A stretch of DNA of 42,585 nucleotides, taken from contig PJET01000008.1 of NCBI GenBank assembly GCA_002825515.1, positions 1-42,585 of the forward strand, written 5' to 3'. The position numbers and the translations under genes are program-made. The notes under the pieces are model-generated. The model was given only the letters and a program-made list of their open reading frames with translations, made no database searches and was not told the origin of the DNA. This DNA comes from Candidatus Thorarchaeota archaeon MP11T_1. GTDB taxonomy: Archaea > Asgardarchaeota > Thorarchaeia > Thorarchaeales > Thorarchaeaceae. Shown here in pieces: positions 16,654 through 26,244 of this stretch; the stretch's first letter is position 1; each line of letters opens with the position of its first letter.

Positions 16654-17340
16654 ATGCAGGGGGCGAAACCAATCGACACGATACGCGTCTTGACTGGTGA
16701 AGAAGCAATCGATGCCTACAAAGTCCTAAGTGACGAGAGCCGCAGACAGATACTTCATGCCTTAAGAGCTCGTCGAATGTCCACATCGGAACTCATTGAG
16801 TTTCTCTCAAAACAAGACCCTCAGAAGGAAGTCAAACCTCAAACGGTCAGATATCACATCAAAGAGCTTGAGAAATGCGGCTTGGTTGAGCAAGATGGCT
16901 ACGAACCAGCTGGAAATGGCGACAGTCATATCATGCAGAAGCTCTGGAGGGCAACTGCAGAGAACGTCTTCATAGCAACAGGCGACATGGATGAACTCCC
17001 CCAACGTGCGGAGTATGACTTGAATCGTACACTTGATATCGTTGGTACAATGAGGCAATTGGGTTTCGAGCTTAAGAATAAGCAAGAGATGAAAGAAGTA
17101 GCTGAGGCTATGACAAGACGAGACAAAATCTACATACGAGGACTTGAGTTTGCCAAGGAAAGCCTTGGTGAAATCTGTGAGATTGACCCAAAACTGTACG
17201 TATTATTCCGTAGTATTCTCAGCCTTGTTCGACTTGAAGAAACCGATTACCTAGAGTATTGGGAGACCAGTAGGAAAATCACAGATGTACTGCGTGAGGC
17301 CTATCAACGAGGAAAAGGCAAGAATCCTCGAGTTTACTAG
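16654..17340 (+). CDS. ArsR-like winged-helix transcription regulator
   Basis: This 228-residue protein has an N-terminal ArsR/HTH_20-type domain: AYKVLSDESRRQILHALRAR (residues 21-40), MSTSELIEFLSKQ, and the recognition helix VKPQTVRYHIKELEKCGLVE, which ends near residue 79. The C-terminal 130 residues are mostly helical, with many acidic residues and no metal-binding cysteine cluster, so it is not an arsenic sensor by motif. ATG 16654 follows AAAGGTTGA. Its TAG stop overlaps the stop of hef on the other strand (CTAG at 17337-17340). The related archaeal proteins respond to unknown signals. Confidence 0.85.
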   Translation: MQGAKPIDTIRVLTGEEAIDAYKVLSDESRRQILHALRARRMSTSELIEFLSKQDPQKEVKPQTVRYHIKELEKCGLVEQDGYEPAGNGDSHIMQKLWRATAENVFIATGDMDELPQRAEYDLNRTLDIVGTMRQLGFELKNKQEMKEVAEAMTRRDKIYIRGLEFAKESLGEICEIDPKLYVLFRSILSLVRLEETDYLEYWETSRKITDVLREAYQRGKGKNPRVY

Positions 17341-19607
17341 CTCTTTGAGCCTGGGTATCGAGTAGTCAATAGACGTCTTATACGTCCTGCAATCTTCGGT
17401 CCAACACCTTTGACTTTCTGTAGTTCCTTCTGCTCCACTGAGAAGATTCTCTCCAAAGTACCGAATTCTGATAGAATGGCTCTAGAAGTGACTGTGTCGA
17501 CACCTGGGAACCCGGATAGAATATATTCGAGCGCTTCCGCATCAGTCCCTTTTATATCACCTGTTCGTGTTCTAAGCGGTTTCTTCGACTCAATTTGTTC
17601 AAGATGTGCAATCCGATAAAGGACATTAGCTGTTTCCTCTGCGTTTCTAGTCCAAAGAATTGGAACTTGAATTCTGATTGCAATCGATGCGAGAGCTCCA
17701 TAAATTGATGCGGGGTTCACTGCACGCAATCCGATAATTTGTTCTCCCTCAATTATGAGAACCGGACGACGATATGCTGAACGTAATGCCGATAACTGAA
17801 CAAACAGCCTACCATCAATAAGTGATTGTATGAAATCGCCAGTTTCTTTACGTTCGATTGCTACATCCTCTGAAGCCACATAATCACCGATTTCTAGGCT
17901 CTCTCCAGATACCTCGACATCAAGTCTTGTAAGCTCACGAGCAACAGCTGTTGGAAGTTCTCGAGAATCAACAATGAGTCGAATACGATCATCTTGTTTC
18001 TTAGGAGCCTTGCTGGTCATGCGCTCTGAAACTTGCTCATCACTCTCACTAACAAACTCGTCAAGGCTTGTCTGCGTTTCCTCCTCTTCTTTCTCTGTTT
18101 CTTTAAGAGCTGATGGCATCTTCTTCAATTTGCTAATCACACTCCAATGGTAGAATTCGTCATGAGTTCCTTTCGCCACAAAGATTACCACACGTCCAGG
18201 TGATTGACGCCCTGTTCTACCCCGACGTTGTATATATGGTACAACAGAGGGCACACAGTCATAGAAAACCACCAAGTTGCACTCTGGTATGTCAAGGCCT
18301 TCTTCTCCTACTTGTGTGGCAACTAGAACATTAAACTCGTTATTTCTAAATCCATCAAGAATCTCGACTTGTTTTTTCTGGCTGAACCCCTTATCTGCGC
18401 CGCGAGAACTCTGTCCCACAAAACGACTGACACGTGCATCATCCAACTGCTCTAGTGTTTCACTTACTTCGACAGCTGTATCCCGAAAACGCGTGAATAT
18501 CAAAATCCGTGAATCTAGATTGACTGATAGTTGCTCGCTCACTATCTCTAGTATCGCATCAGCCTTAGGATGCCTGTGTCCTCTATCGATTAGAGCTCCA
18601 AGTAGGTTCTCAAACTGCTTGAACTCTGATCTTGAAACGAGGTCTTTGACACCTTTCGAACTTTTCTTATTACGAATCTCTTCGTAGACTCCTTGAATAT
18701 ACCTATGAGTTGGCATCAACCCTTGGGTTCCTACAAACTCTAAGAGATGAACAACTCGTAGTAGAGCCGTGAGATTTCGAATGACAAGATACAATGCTTG
18801 AGGCGGTTTTGTGTATGAACCTATTTCCCTTCGAACCTCACTCTGAGTTTTCAAAATCTCTTTTCGAGTCATCCGCCGTGCATCTGGAAGATTGAAACCT
18901 TGATTGATTACAGGAGTTCTATATACATCAATGATGGAGTAGAGAATATCTCTTAAGACTTCAATCTCCGGAGGTATTTTGATGAACCGCATCTCAGAAT
19001 CTACTGAAACGATATACTCACGAACATCTCTGCTTTTTTCATCTCTAACTTCAACGTGTGAAAGTCTGAGGTTATCGCACACCAATCTGATATGTTCCGC
19101 CTGATGACCAGGAGATGCCGTTAGTCCAAGACTCCTTCTGTTGACTCCTTGCTTCTCATATAGTTCAGCAACGAAAGTATATGCGTAGTTACCAACACCA
19201 CGATGCGCCTCATCAAATACAACAAGTGATACAAGCTCTAGGGAATAGCTTCTCTGGACAAGATCATTTTGTAGAGCTTGAGGTGTCATTACAACGACTC
19301 GAGCCTCTTCCCAGATTTTCTGCCTTTGTTCTGGTGGATCATGTCCTGTCAAACATACGACTAAACCCTCATCAAAGTCTAACACTCTTCTGAGGTAGCG
19401 CGCCTGCTGGTCTACTAAAGGTCTAGAGGGAGCTAGGAAGAGAACTTTAGACTCTGGATACTGTACTAGGCGCTTAGCTGCAACGAGAGCCGCAATCACA
19501 GTCTTACCCAATCCGGTACTCAGAACAATCATTGTACTCTCTTTGGCTGCGACTTCAGCGAGGTTGACCTGATACGCTCTGAATTCGATACTATTCTTAC
19601 GTATCAT
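17337..19607 (-). CDS. hef: Hef: fork-specific helicase/nuclease (XPF/FANCM family)
   Basis: This 756-residue protein joins an SF2 helicase to an XPF-type nuclease, as in euryarchaeal Hef, which unwinds and cuts stalled forks. Helicase motifs: VLSTGLGKTVIAAL (Walker A), VFDEAHRG (DEAH), GLTASPG, ATQVGEEGLDIPECN, QRRGRTGR. After an acidic linker, the nuclease has VDSRELPTAVARELTRL, SLEIGDYVASEDVAIERK and GDFIQSL, the complete GDYV/ERKxxxD active site. Tandem helix-hairpin-helix repeats end it (LSGFPGVDTVTSRAILSEFG, KVKGVGPKIAGRIRRLL), followed by a short basic tail. The frame reaches TTG 19646, but ATG 19607 has GGAAGG 5 bases upstream and fits the family start (RKNSIEFRAYQ). Confidence 0.95.
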   Translation of the reverse strand: MIRKNSIEFRAYQVNLAEVAAKESTMIVLSTGLGKTVIAALVAAKRLVQYPESKVLFLAPSRPLVDQQARYLRRVLDFDEGLVVCLTGHDPPEQRQKIWEEARVVVMTPQALQNDLVQRSYSLELVSLVVFDEAHRGVGNYAYTFVAELYEKQGVNRRSLGLTASPGHQAEHIRLVCDNLRLSHVEVRDEKSRDVREYIVSVDSEMRFIKIPPEIEVLRDILYSIIDVYRTPVINQGFNLPDARRMTRKEILKTQSEVRREIGSYTKPPQALYLVIRNLTALLRVVHLLEFVGTQGLMPTHRYIQGVYEEIRNKKSSKGVKDLVSRSEFKQFENLLGALIDRGHRHPKADAILEIVSEQLSVNLDSRILIFTRFRDTAVEVSETLEQLDDARVSRFVGQSSRGADKGFSQKKQVEILDGFRNNEFNVLVATQVGEEGLDIPECNLVVFYDCVPSVVPYIQRRGRTGRQSPGRVVIFVAKGTHDEFYHWSVISKLKKMPSALKETEKEEEETQTSLDEFVSESDEQVSERMTSKAPKKQDDRIRLIVDSRELPTAVARELTRLDVEVSGESLEIGDYVASEDVAIERKETGDFIQSLIDGRLFVQLSALRSAYRRPVLIIEGEQIIGLRAVNPASIYGALASIAIRIQVPILWTRNAEETANVLYRIAHLEQIESKKPLRTRTGDIKGTDAEALEYILSGFPGVDTVTSRAILSEFGTLERIFSVEQKELQKVKGVGPKIAGRIRRLLTTRYPGSKS

Positions 19608-19743
19608 TGGGCCTTCCACATAGGACTCCGCGTTAACCAATATCAAAGCCTCGTAGACTATATCATTTCCACCTATCAGTGATAATACTCACTGTAAAAA
19701 GCCTCCTACAAACAAAAGTAATAGAGTAAGGAGCCAAATTGAA

Positions 19744-20085
19744 ATGACCACAACGACTAAGGAAACCATGCCCAGTGTCGAAGCAGAGCTATACGAGTTA
19801 AGTATGCCAGGAAGACTGTTGGGAAAGGAGGTCTTGGACAATAGAGCCAGGCGAATTGGTATTGTGAGAAGCATCAGAATCGCCCTAAATCCAACACGGT
19901 CGGAGCTTATTGTAAAAGGCGCTGAAGTGGAATTCCCTGTTGATTTCTCAAAGGTGGATGCAGTTGGAACCGTGGTCCAGTTGAACTCCGTAGTGAAAGA
20001 TGCAGAGGAAATTGAAGTCCATGATGTAATCAGGCTTCAGAAAGAGGTCCTAGATGACATCAAATCATACTTAGGCACCCGGTAA
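19744..20085 (+). CDS. PRC-barrel-like small protein
   Basis: This 113-residue protein resembles archaeal PRC-barrel proteins: SMPGRLLGKEVLDNRARRIG (residues 20-39) followed by alternating beta strands (IVRSIRIALNPTRSELIVKG, EFPVDFSKVDAVGTVVQL) and a charged C-terminal helix. PRC-barrels occur in RNA-processing proteins such as RimM and in photosynthetic reaction centre subunits; stand-alone archaeal versions are mostly uncharacterised. The ATG follows AAGGAG by about 11 bases. It is divergent from hef and ends 70 bp before deoC. No specific function can be assigned. Confidence 0.65.
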   Translation: MTTTTKETMPSVEAELYELSMPGRLLGKEVLDNRARRIGIVRSIRIALNPTRSELIVKGAEVEFPVDFSKVDAVGTVVQLNSVVKDAEEIEVHDVIRLQKEVLDDIKSYLGTR

Positions 20086-20155
20086 ACACGTTACTTGGTT
20101 AATTCGAAGGGTTTATTGTGGTGAGTGCAGCTTTTCCACATCTGGAGGCATCTCC

Positions 20156-20977
20156 ATGGATCTTACTGTGGAAAAACTAGCCAAGTTTATTGACCATACA
20201 GTTCTCAAACCTGAATCAACCAAGGCGAAAATAAAACAACTGTGTGATGAAGCAATTATCTATGATTTCGCAGCTGTCTGTATCAATCCAGTCCATACTG
20301 CATATGCTGCAGAACTATTGAGAAACACATCAGTGAAAGTGTGTGTAGTGGTAGGATTTCCTCTTGGCGCCACTTCCCCTGAGGTAAAAGCCTGCGAAAC
20401 AGCTGATGTTGTTAGCGCTGGGGCGCAAGAGGTCGACATGGTCATGAATATTGGAGCTATGCGGGATGAAAATTATGACCTTGTTAAGCGTGATATTGAA
20501 GCAGTTATAGAAGCCTCTGGAGATGCTCATGTCAAAGTCATTCTTGAAACTGGTTTTCTCACGGATGACCAGAAACGAAAAGCGTGCATCATATGCAAGG
20601 AGGCTGGAGCTGATTTTGTTAAGACCTCCACTGGATTTGGCCCTATGGGAGCTACGCCTCACGATGTACGGCTAATGCGTGAGACAGTTGGTCCTTCAAT
20701 AGGTGTCAAGGCAGCTGGTGGTATCCGGTCATTCAAAGATGCAATACGTGTGATAGATGCTGGAGCCAATCGTATTGGAACAAGTGCTGGTGTAGCTATC
20801 GTTGAAGACTTTCGGTGGGCTCAATATAGTGACTCATGGATGGCACCTGACAAGCCATGTTGGACTTGTCCAAGTCGGCAGGCGAACATGGCAAAGCAAC
20901 CGAAGGAAGTTTACAAGTGGTACAAAGAGCGATGCCTCACATGTCCCGATAAAGAACACAATGTCTTCAATGATTAG
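20156..20977 (+). CDS. deoC: Deoxyribose-phosphate aldolase with four-cysteine C-terminal tail
   Basis: DeoC splits 2-deoxyribose-5-phosphate into acetaldehyde and glyceraldehyde-3-phosphate. The TIM-barrel core (1-220) has FIDHTVLKPE, VVGFPLGA, EVDMVMNIGA (D94), FVKTSTGFG with the Schiff-base lysine K156, and VKAAGGIRS with K185. DeoC usually ends near residue 220-250; here about 50 more residues carry two CxxC pairs, C235/C238 (CWTC) and C260/C263 (CLTC), likely a zinc or Fe-S site. The stop codon overlaps the strong ribosome-binding site of the aldehyde oxidoreductase gene 11 bp downstream, so the two are co-translated, and acetaldehyde from DeoC is a natural substrate for that enzyme. Confidence 0.93.
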   Translation: MDLTVEKLAKFIDHTVLKPESTKAKIKQLCDEAIIYDFAAVCINPVHTAYAAELLRNTSVKVCVVVGFPLGATSPEVKACETADVVSAGAQEVDMVMNIGAMRDENYDLVKRDIEAVIEASGDAHVKVILETGFLTDDQKRKACIICKEAGADFVKTSTGFGPMGATPHDVRLMRETVGPSIGVKAAGGIRSFKDAIRVIDAGANRIGTSAGVAIVEDFRWAQYSDSWMAPDKPCWTCPSRQANMAKQPKEVYKWYKERCLTCPDKEHNVFND

Positions 20978-20982
20978 GAGGT
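20976..20982 (+). promoter_or_regulatory. Strong Shine-Dalgarno for the AOR gene
   Basis: AGGAGGT overlaps the deoC stop codon and sits 6 bases before ATG 20989. It is one of the best matches to the 16S anti-SD in the window and suggests high, coupled translation of the oxidoreductase. Confidence 0.75.
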
Positions 20983-20988
20983 AAAAAC

Positions 20989-22788
20989 ATGTCAAAATCT
21001 TCTCTCTATTCAGATGCGCCACTCCTACATGTTTCACTGAGTGACAAGAGTATTCGTAAGGAGCCTCTCCCTCCTGATCTATTCAGACTCTATCTTGGAG
21101 GTAGAGGACTTGGAGTCAAGCTTCTATTCGATAGTCTTGCACCAGGAACAGATGCTCTTTCTCCTGATAACATACTCGTGTTTGCAGTGGGTCCATCAAC
21201 TGCAACAAGTGTTCCAACTGCAGGAAGGTTTGTTGTAGTAACCAAATCTCCAACTACTGGTACTATATTTGACTCACATGCAGGAGGGTACTTTGGTGCT
21301 CAGCTGAGACGCGCAGGATTCGCAGCTGTTGTCTTTCATGGAAAAGCAGAAACTCCTGTGTATCTCTGGATCAATGATGATAGTGTCGAGCTCAAAGACG
21401 CCTCAAAACTTTGGGGAAAGGACACGTATACAACGACTGATGAGTTGTTGGAAGAAACCGATCCAAAAGCCCAAGTTGCATGTATTGGTCCGGCTGGAGA
21501 AAACTTGGGACTAATGGCCGCAATTATGACCGATAAGCATCGAGCTGCTGGTCGGGGTGGTGTAGGAGCTGTTATGGGGTCAAAGAACCTCAAAGCAATC
21601 GTTGCAAAGGGTACAGGAGAGGTTGGAGTACATGACCCCGAAAGACTCAAGGATGCAGTGGAACGTGCTCGAAGACTCATCAAGAAGAATGCTGTGACTG
21701 ACAAATCACTCCCTATATATGGTACACCTGTGCTTGTGAGTGTGGCGAATGAACTGGGGATGCTTCCTACACATAACTTCCAAGAGGGCACATTTAATGA
21801 TGCAGAGGGAGTATCTGGCGAAAAGCTCCTTGAACGATTTTCAGCAGGAACATATCATTGTCATGGTTGTCCTATTGGGTGCGGACGTGTCAGTCTAATT
21901 CAAGGAAAGAAAGTAGGTGGACCTGAATATGAGTCTCTCTGGGCTCTTGGTCCTCAGTGCGGAATAAATGACTTAGAATGGATTGCTATTGCTAATGACA
22001 CCTGTAACCGTCTTGGTCTAGACACAATATCCACAGGATCTACCATTGGGGCTGCAATGGAGCTTGTAGAAAAGGGCAAGCTTGAAGCACCTTTAAGATT
22101 CGGCGACACAAATGGACTACTCGATATCATCGATGATATCGCTCATATGCGAGGACTCGGAGCTGAAATAAGCGAGGGATCAAAAAGACTAGCTGAGAGG
22201 TATGGAGCCTCTGAGCTCGCAATGCAAGTAAAAGGGCTTGAACTCCCTGCATATGATCCGCGGGGTGCACAGGGACATGCTCTTGGTTATGCTACCTCGA
22301 ACCGTGGAGGCTGTCATCTAAGGTCATATTTAATCGGACCAGAGGTCTTGGGTTCCCCTGTTCTTGTTGACAGAGATCGGCCAGATGGAAAAGCGGATTT
22401 AGTGATGCTCTATCAGGACCTGTCAGCGGCAATGGACTGTATGGTTGTCTGTAGGTTCACAAACTTTGCATGGACTGTTGATGACTATGCAGAAATGGTT
22501 TCTGCTGGAACAGGGCTAAATCTCACTGGCCGGGCTTTGCTTCAATTAGGTGAACGAATCTATAACCTCGAGCGTCTCTTCAATATCCGCGAAGGATTCA
22601 CCTTTGAAGATGACACTCTTCCACCGAGGTTCTTCAAACCGCTTCCAGAGGGTGGCTCAAGAAAACGAATTGTACACCTTGATAGGATGCTAACAGAGTA
22701 CTACAAACTTCGCGGCTGGGATAAAGAAGGTCAACCAACAACAGACACGCTGAAGAAACTTGACATCCCTATAACAACAGGGAAATAG
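20989..22788 (+). CDS. aor: Tungsten aldehyde:ferredoxin oxidoreductase
   Basis: This 599-residue enzyme of the AOR family oxidises aldehydes to acids with ferredoxin as acceptor, using a tungsten bis-pyranopterin and one [4Fe-4S] cluster. Visible are the N-terminal LYLGGRGLGVKLLFD, AGRFVVVTKSP, AGRGGVGAVMGSKNLKAI (pterin binding), the cluster cysteines C291, C294 and C298 in CHGCPIGCG with a fourth at about C488 (AAMDCMVVCRF), and DPRGAQGHALGYATSNRGGC. Length is normal. Coupling to deoC suggests acetaldehyde, or glyceraldehyde-3-phosphate, as a substrate, but the family is broad (AOR, FOR, GAPOR) and sequence alone does not settle it. Confidence 0.93.
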   Translation: MSKSSLYSDAPLLHVSLSDKSIRKEPLPPDLFRLYLGGRGLGVKLLFDSLAPGTDALSPDNILVFAVGPSTATSVPTAGRFVVVTKSPTTGTIFDSHAGGYFGAQLRRAGFAAVVFHGKAETPVYLWINDDSVELKDASKLWGKDTYTTTDELLEETDPKAQVACIGPAGENLGLMAAIMTDKHRAAGRGGVGAVMGSKNLKAIVAKGTGEVGVHDPERLKDAVERARRLIKKNAVTDKSLPIYGTPVLVSVANELGMLPTHNFQEGTFNDAEGVSGEKLLERFSAGTYHCHGCPIGCGRVSLIQGKKVGGPEYESLWALGPQCGINDLEWIAIANDTCNRLGLDTISTGSTIGAAMELVEKGKLEAPLRFGDTNGLLDIIDDIAHMRGLGAEISEGSKRLAERYGASELAMQVKGLELPAYDPRGAQGHALGYATSNRGGCHLRSYLIGPEVLGSPVLVDRDRPDGKADLVMLYQDLSAAMDCMVVCRFTNFAWTVDDYAEMVSAGTGLNLTGRALLQLGERIYNLERLFNIREGFTFEDDTLPPRFFKPLPEGGSRKRIVHLDRMLTEYYKLRGWDKEGQPTTDTLKKLDIPITTGK

Positions 22789-22874
22789 CTTTCCTTAGTG
22801 GTGCCATCAAAGCTCATGGAGATGGACCCAACTGGCCAGAGGTAATAGAAGACACAGGAAATTCCGAAGAGGCC

Positions 22875-24784
22875 ATGCTCCGTATCTCGCTAAGATCCGT
22901 TTCTTCTGGTGTGACACATGTAACGTTCCCAGAATCGCTCTCACCGAATGCAAAACTTGCGGAACAAAGCCTAGAACGGTTGATATCTCTCCACCAGGAG
23001 ACCCATTCCCTGCTATGGATGGCCATCTTGAAAAGGCAAAGAAAGCTCTTGACGCGCAATTTGGCCAGGGAGTTGGAGAATCAATCCTGCCATCAAACAA
23101 GACCATTGTGATGAATAAAGTCCCATCACTCGATGCGATGTATGAGATAGTAGTAGATGGCTACATCGTTGGCCGATTAAGGTTTGAAATCAAAAAACTG
23201 ACATACACATTCTTACTCTCCCTTGAAGGCGCACGTAGAATAGGGGCTGCGAGTAAACAAAAATGGGTCTCAATACATGATGGAGTCCTGAAATACCTGA
23301 TGAATGGAGCCAACCTTATGGTTCCCGGAATTGCAGGATGTGACTCAGAAATTCAGGTTGACGACGAGGTGTGGCTGATTGATTCTAATGGCCTAATTGT
23401 TGCTTCGGGTATATCCCGGATGACAGGGGAAGAGATGGCAATAGAGAAGAAAGGTTTTGCAGTGAAAATTCGAGCAGTTGCAGAGCCTGCGGCTTCTTCT
23501 AACAATACAAAGGCATCCACATGGGAGGATGTTGTAAAGTCTAATTTTGATGATCTAACCAAAGTCGAAGATGAAGCCATCTCCTTCATCAAAAGGACAG
23601 CTGCAAAGCAAGACATACCAGTAGTTGTTGGTTTCAGCGGTGGCAAGGACTCCCTTGTAACTTACTTAGTTGTGGAAAAAGCAATGGGACTCAGTCCACC
23701 AGTCTTCTTCATGGACACAGGCATCGAACTTCCTGAAACTGTTGAGTACATCCGAAACTTTGCAGAAACACGAAAGGTCCCTATCGTTGGACAAGATGCT
23801 GGCGATAGATTCTGGGAATCAGTTGATGTGTTTGGACCTCCTGCCCGTGATTTTCGCTGGTGTTGTAAAGTGTTGAAGCTCGGTCCAGCAGCCACCTCTA
23901 TTGCAGAGGAGATGGGAGGAGAAACACTTAGTTTCATGGGACAACGAAAATTGGAGTCATTTCAGCGGTCTATTGAACCACGTGTCACAGAGAACCCGTG
24001 GGTTCCTGGTCAGGTTTCTGCAAATCCAATCCAAAATTGGAACGCTCTTGAGGTGTGGCTATATATATTCAGAGAAAATGCTGCCTTCAATCCGCTATAC
24101 AACCAAGGATACCATAGAATGGGTTGCTATCTTTGTCCTTCATCACCTCTGGCTGAGTTAGCGAGTCTAAGGGAAACTCATCCAGAGTATCACGCTAAAT
24201 GGGCTTCTATGATGCAAGAATGGGCAAAGAAGTATGGATTTCCAAGCGAATGGATTGAGATGGGTTTCTGGCGATGGAAAAAACTCCCTAAGGGGCAGAT
24301 GAATCTAGTCAACAAACTTGGTCTGGATATCAAACCCGACCGATCCAGTCCAGGAGAAAGTCTAGAACTTCAGGTGACTAAGGGAATTGCACCATGTACA
24401 AAATCAGGATTCAGTTTGGAAGGTGTTTTCTCCTCAGGGATCGATTTGAATAGAGTTTCAAAGGTATTTCCGATATTCGGTAAAACAAGACTCTCTGAAG
24501 AGATGGGTGCTCTAAGGACAACAACAGGTGAGAATAGCATCTCGCTTTTCAGCTCGGGGTCAGTAGTTGTCAGAGGGACTGACGAAAAAACTGTGGACCG
24601 GCTGACTGAGAAGATGGAACGTGCTGTAAAGCGAGCCATACTCTGTCAAGAATGTGGTTCTTGTGTTCCTCAATGCGAACATGGTGCACTTTCCATAGAT
24701 ACTGGCAAAATCTCAGTCGATGAAAAGAAGTGCACAAATTGCCTCAAGTGTGACAATTGGCCTTGCCCAACATATCTCACATAG
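22875..24784 (+). CDS. PAPS-reductase-like protein: Zn ribbon, PUA, PP-loop, ferredoxin; probable frame break near the start
   Basis: This matches the archaeal PAPS reductase-like family with a Zn ribbon (WCDTCNVPRIALTECKTCG, from 22907), ISPPGDPFPAMDGH, a PUA-like domain (about 23160-23480), a PP-loop domain with VVVGFSGGKDSLV, FMDTGIELPET and WCCKVLKLGP, and a C-terminal ferredoxin-like segment (CQECGSCVPQCEHGALSID, then CTNCLKCDNWPC). The long frame is open from 22801 to 24784, but its first ATG is 23015, inside the conserved region. Upstream of the Zn ribbon it has no ATG, GTG or TTG. ATG 22875, with GAAGAGG before it, is in a different frame; a shift of one base back at about 22892 would give MLRISLKIRFFWC, the expected start. 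Substrate unknown; RNA thiolation is conceivable from the PUA plus PP-loop. Confidence 0.8.
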
Positions 24785-24887
24785 TCAGAATAAGTCCAAT
24801 TAGTTGAGAATATGGCACAGGACACGTAGTCTTGTAACAGCAAGCTTATTATCTTAGCTTTAGCCAGAACCCTCGGTCGAGTGTAAG

Positions 24888-26240
24888 ATGCTATCAGCGA
24901 TTAGTCTGCACATATACAGGTACCGGAAATACCTAGTGCTAACGCTAGTAATCTCACTAATCGCAATTCCCATCGCTGACGTTCTAGTCATTCAGAGAGA
25001 CCGAAATCGAAACGAGATGTATGGTGAGGCTTTCTGGATCTATGGGTTTGGCGTCTATACAATGAACGATACAGACCTCGCTGAACAGATGGAGGCTAGA
25101 GGTTTCCCATACAATGATGATGAGCATATACTACCCGATTATTTGGGTGGAATAGCTTATGAGTATCCGGTCTTTGGTTTGATATTCTTTGCAATAGCAA
25201 CGTGGTTGTTTCCAGGAGCTGGGGATCTGCAGCCGTTATGGCTCAATTTTCTCCTAGTGCTTGTTTTCAACCTGAACCTTGTCTTGTTGTCAATTCTTTT
25301 GAAGGAGAAGCTACAGGAAAAACAGTGGGCGCGTCTGTTCTTTGCTGGGTACTTTGTATATGGTCTCATTATGTCAGCTGGTGGTGGAAAACTTGAACCA
25401 CTTGTGGACTGCCTGTTGTTAATGTCACTCGTTCTTTGGCAAGAAAACCAACATGGCAAGGCAATGTTTACACTTGGACTCAGTGTGCAGACAAAGGTAT
25501 ACACTGTAGTTTTCTTCCCCGTCTTTTTCCTCATTAGCCCTCTTTCATCAGTATTTTTCATTGGCTCAATGTTTGTTTCTGTAATTCCATCGTTCTTTGG
25601 AGCAAGTTTTGAGTCCCTTATCTCGCACTTTCTCAACACGTCCAGTTATAGCGTCTATATTGTAAACTCCATGTTTCCAGGATTGATATGGGGTACACCT
25701 GACCTATCACAAGACCCAATCGCATACTATTGGTGGCCACCTGCAGCTATACCCTTGGTCATCTATGTCTTATTCATGCTTTTGACAATAAGACCATACC
25801 TACCAACAAAGAAAGATCTTGAAGGGAAATCAATTCGGCAAAAACTACTCGAGTTCAAATATTTCTACCTTTACTTATTGCCAGGGGTTTTGTTTGTTTT
25901 TCGGTGGGTAATGCCCTGGTATTTGTACTGGCTTGCCCCGGTCGCGGTCCTCTTTGAGAAAGATAAGCAAGCGTCGGGTTATCTGAAAGAAATGACAATC
26001 GTTGGCTTTCTTTATGCATTTGGTCTTATCTGCAACTGGCCATATTTCAGTGGCGACCCTGGTCCCTTACGTGATTTCATTGGACACTTTCCTTTGAGGG
26101 AAGGTACTATATTTGGACTAATTCTCATCGCCATTCTTGCAGGAATTACATATGTACTGTGGAAATGGGAATTTGACCGAAGAGACCGGAAAATTGAGCT
26201 TATGAGGGAAGCTGAAATTAGAGGAGAGCTTATTATCTAA
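24888..26240 (+). CDS. Polytopic membrane protein, GT-C glycosyltransferase-like (GT87/DUF2029-like)
   Basis: This 450-residue protein has about ten transmembrane helices starting at residues 17-37. The first extracytoplasmic loop (about 38-90) is polar and has D/E residues, followed by YEYPVFGLIFFAIATWLF; later come KLEPLVDCLLLMSLVLW, a GLSVQTKVYTVVFFPVFFL helix and FRWVMPWYLYWLAPV. This layout, with Y-P-x-(P/V) after the first loop and K-x-(E/P)-P-L before a helix, is like polyprenyl-phosphate-sugar-dependent mannosyltransferases of the GT87/PIG-M class. The assignment is by general pattern, not by a decisive motif. It is convergent with ribL, with a 4-bp gap. It may take part in glycan or glycolipid assembly along with the genes at 39440-42585. 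Confidence 0.65.
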   Translation: MLSAISLHIYRYRKYLVLTLVISLIAIPIADVLVIQRDRNRNEMYGEAFWIYGFGVYTMNDTDLAEQMEARGFPYNDDEHILPDYLGGIAYEYPVFGLIFFAIATWLFPGAGDLQPLWLNFLLVLVFNLNLVLLSILLKEKLQEKQWARLFFAGYFVYGLIMSAGGGKLEPLVDCLLLMSLVLWQENQHGKAMFTLGLSVQTKVYTVVFFPVFFLISPLSSVFFIGSMFVSVIPSFFGASFESLISHFLNTSSYSVYIVNSMFPGLIWGTPDLSQDPIAYYWWPPAAIPLVIYVLFMLLTIRPYLPTKKDLEGKSIRQKLLEFKYFYLYLLPGVLFVFRWVMPWYLYWLAPVAVLFEKDKQASGYLKEMTIVGFLYAFGLICNWPYFSGDPGPLRDFIGHFPLREGTIFGLILIAILAGITYVLWKWEFDRRDRKIELMREAEIRGELII

Positions 26241-26244
26241 CTCC

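Noticed and set aside
22789..22890. Open third frame after the AOR stop (GAIKAHGDGPNWPEVIED)
   Set aside because: It has some protein character but begins without ATG, GTG or TTG after the oxidoreductase stop, and the region is better explained by the start of the next gene.
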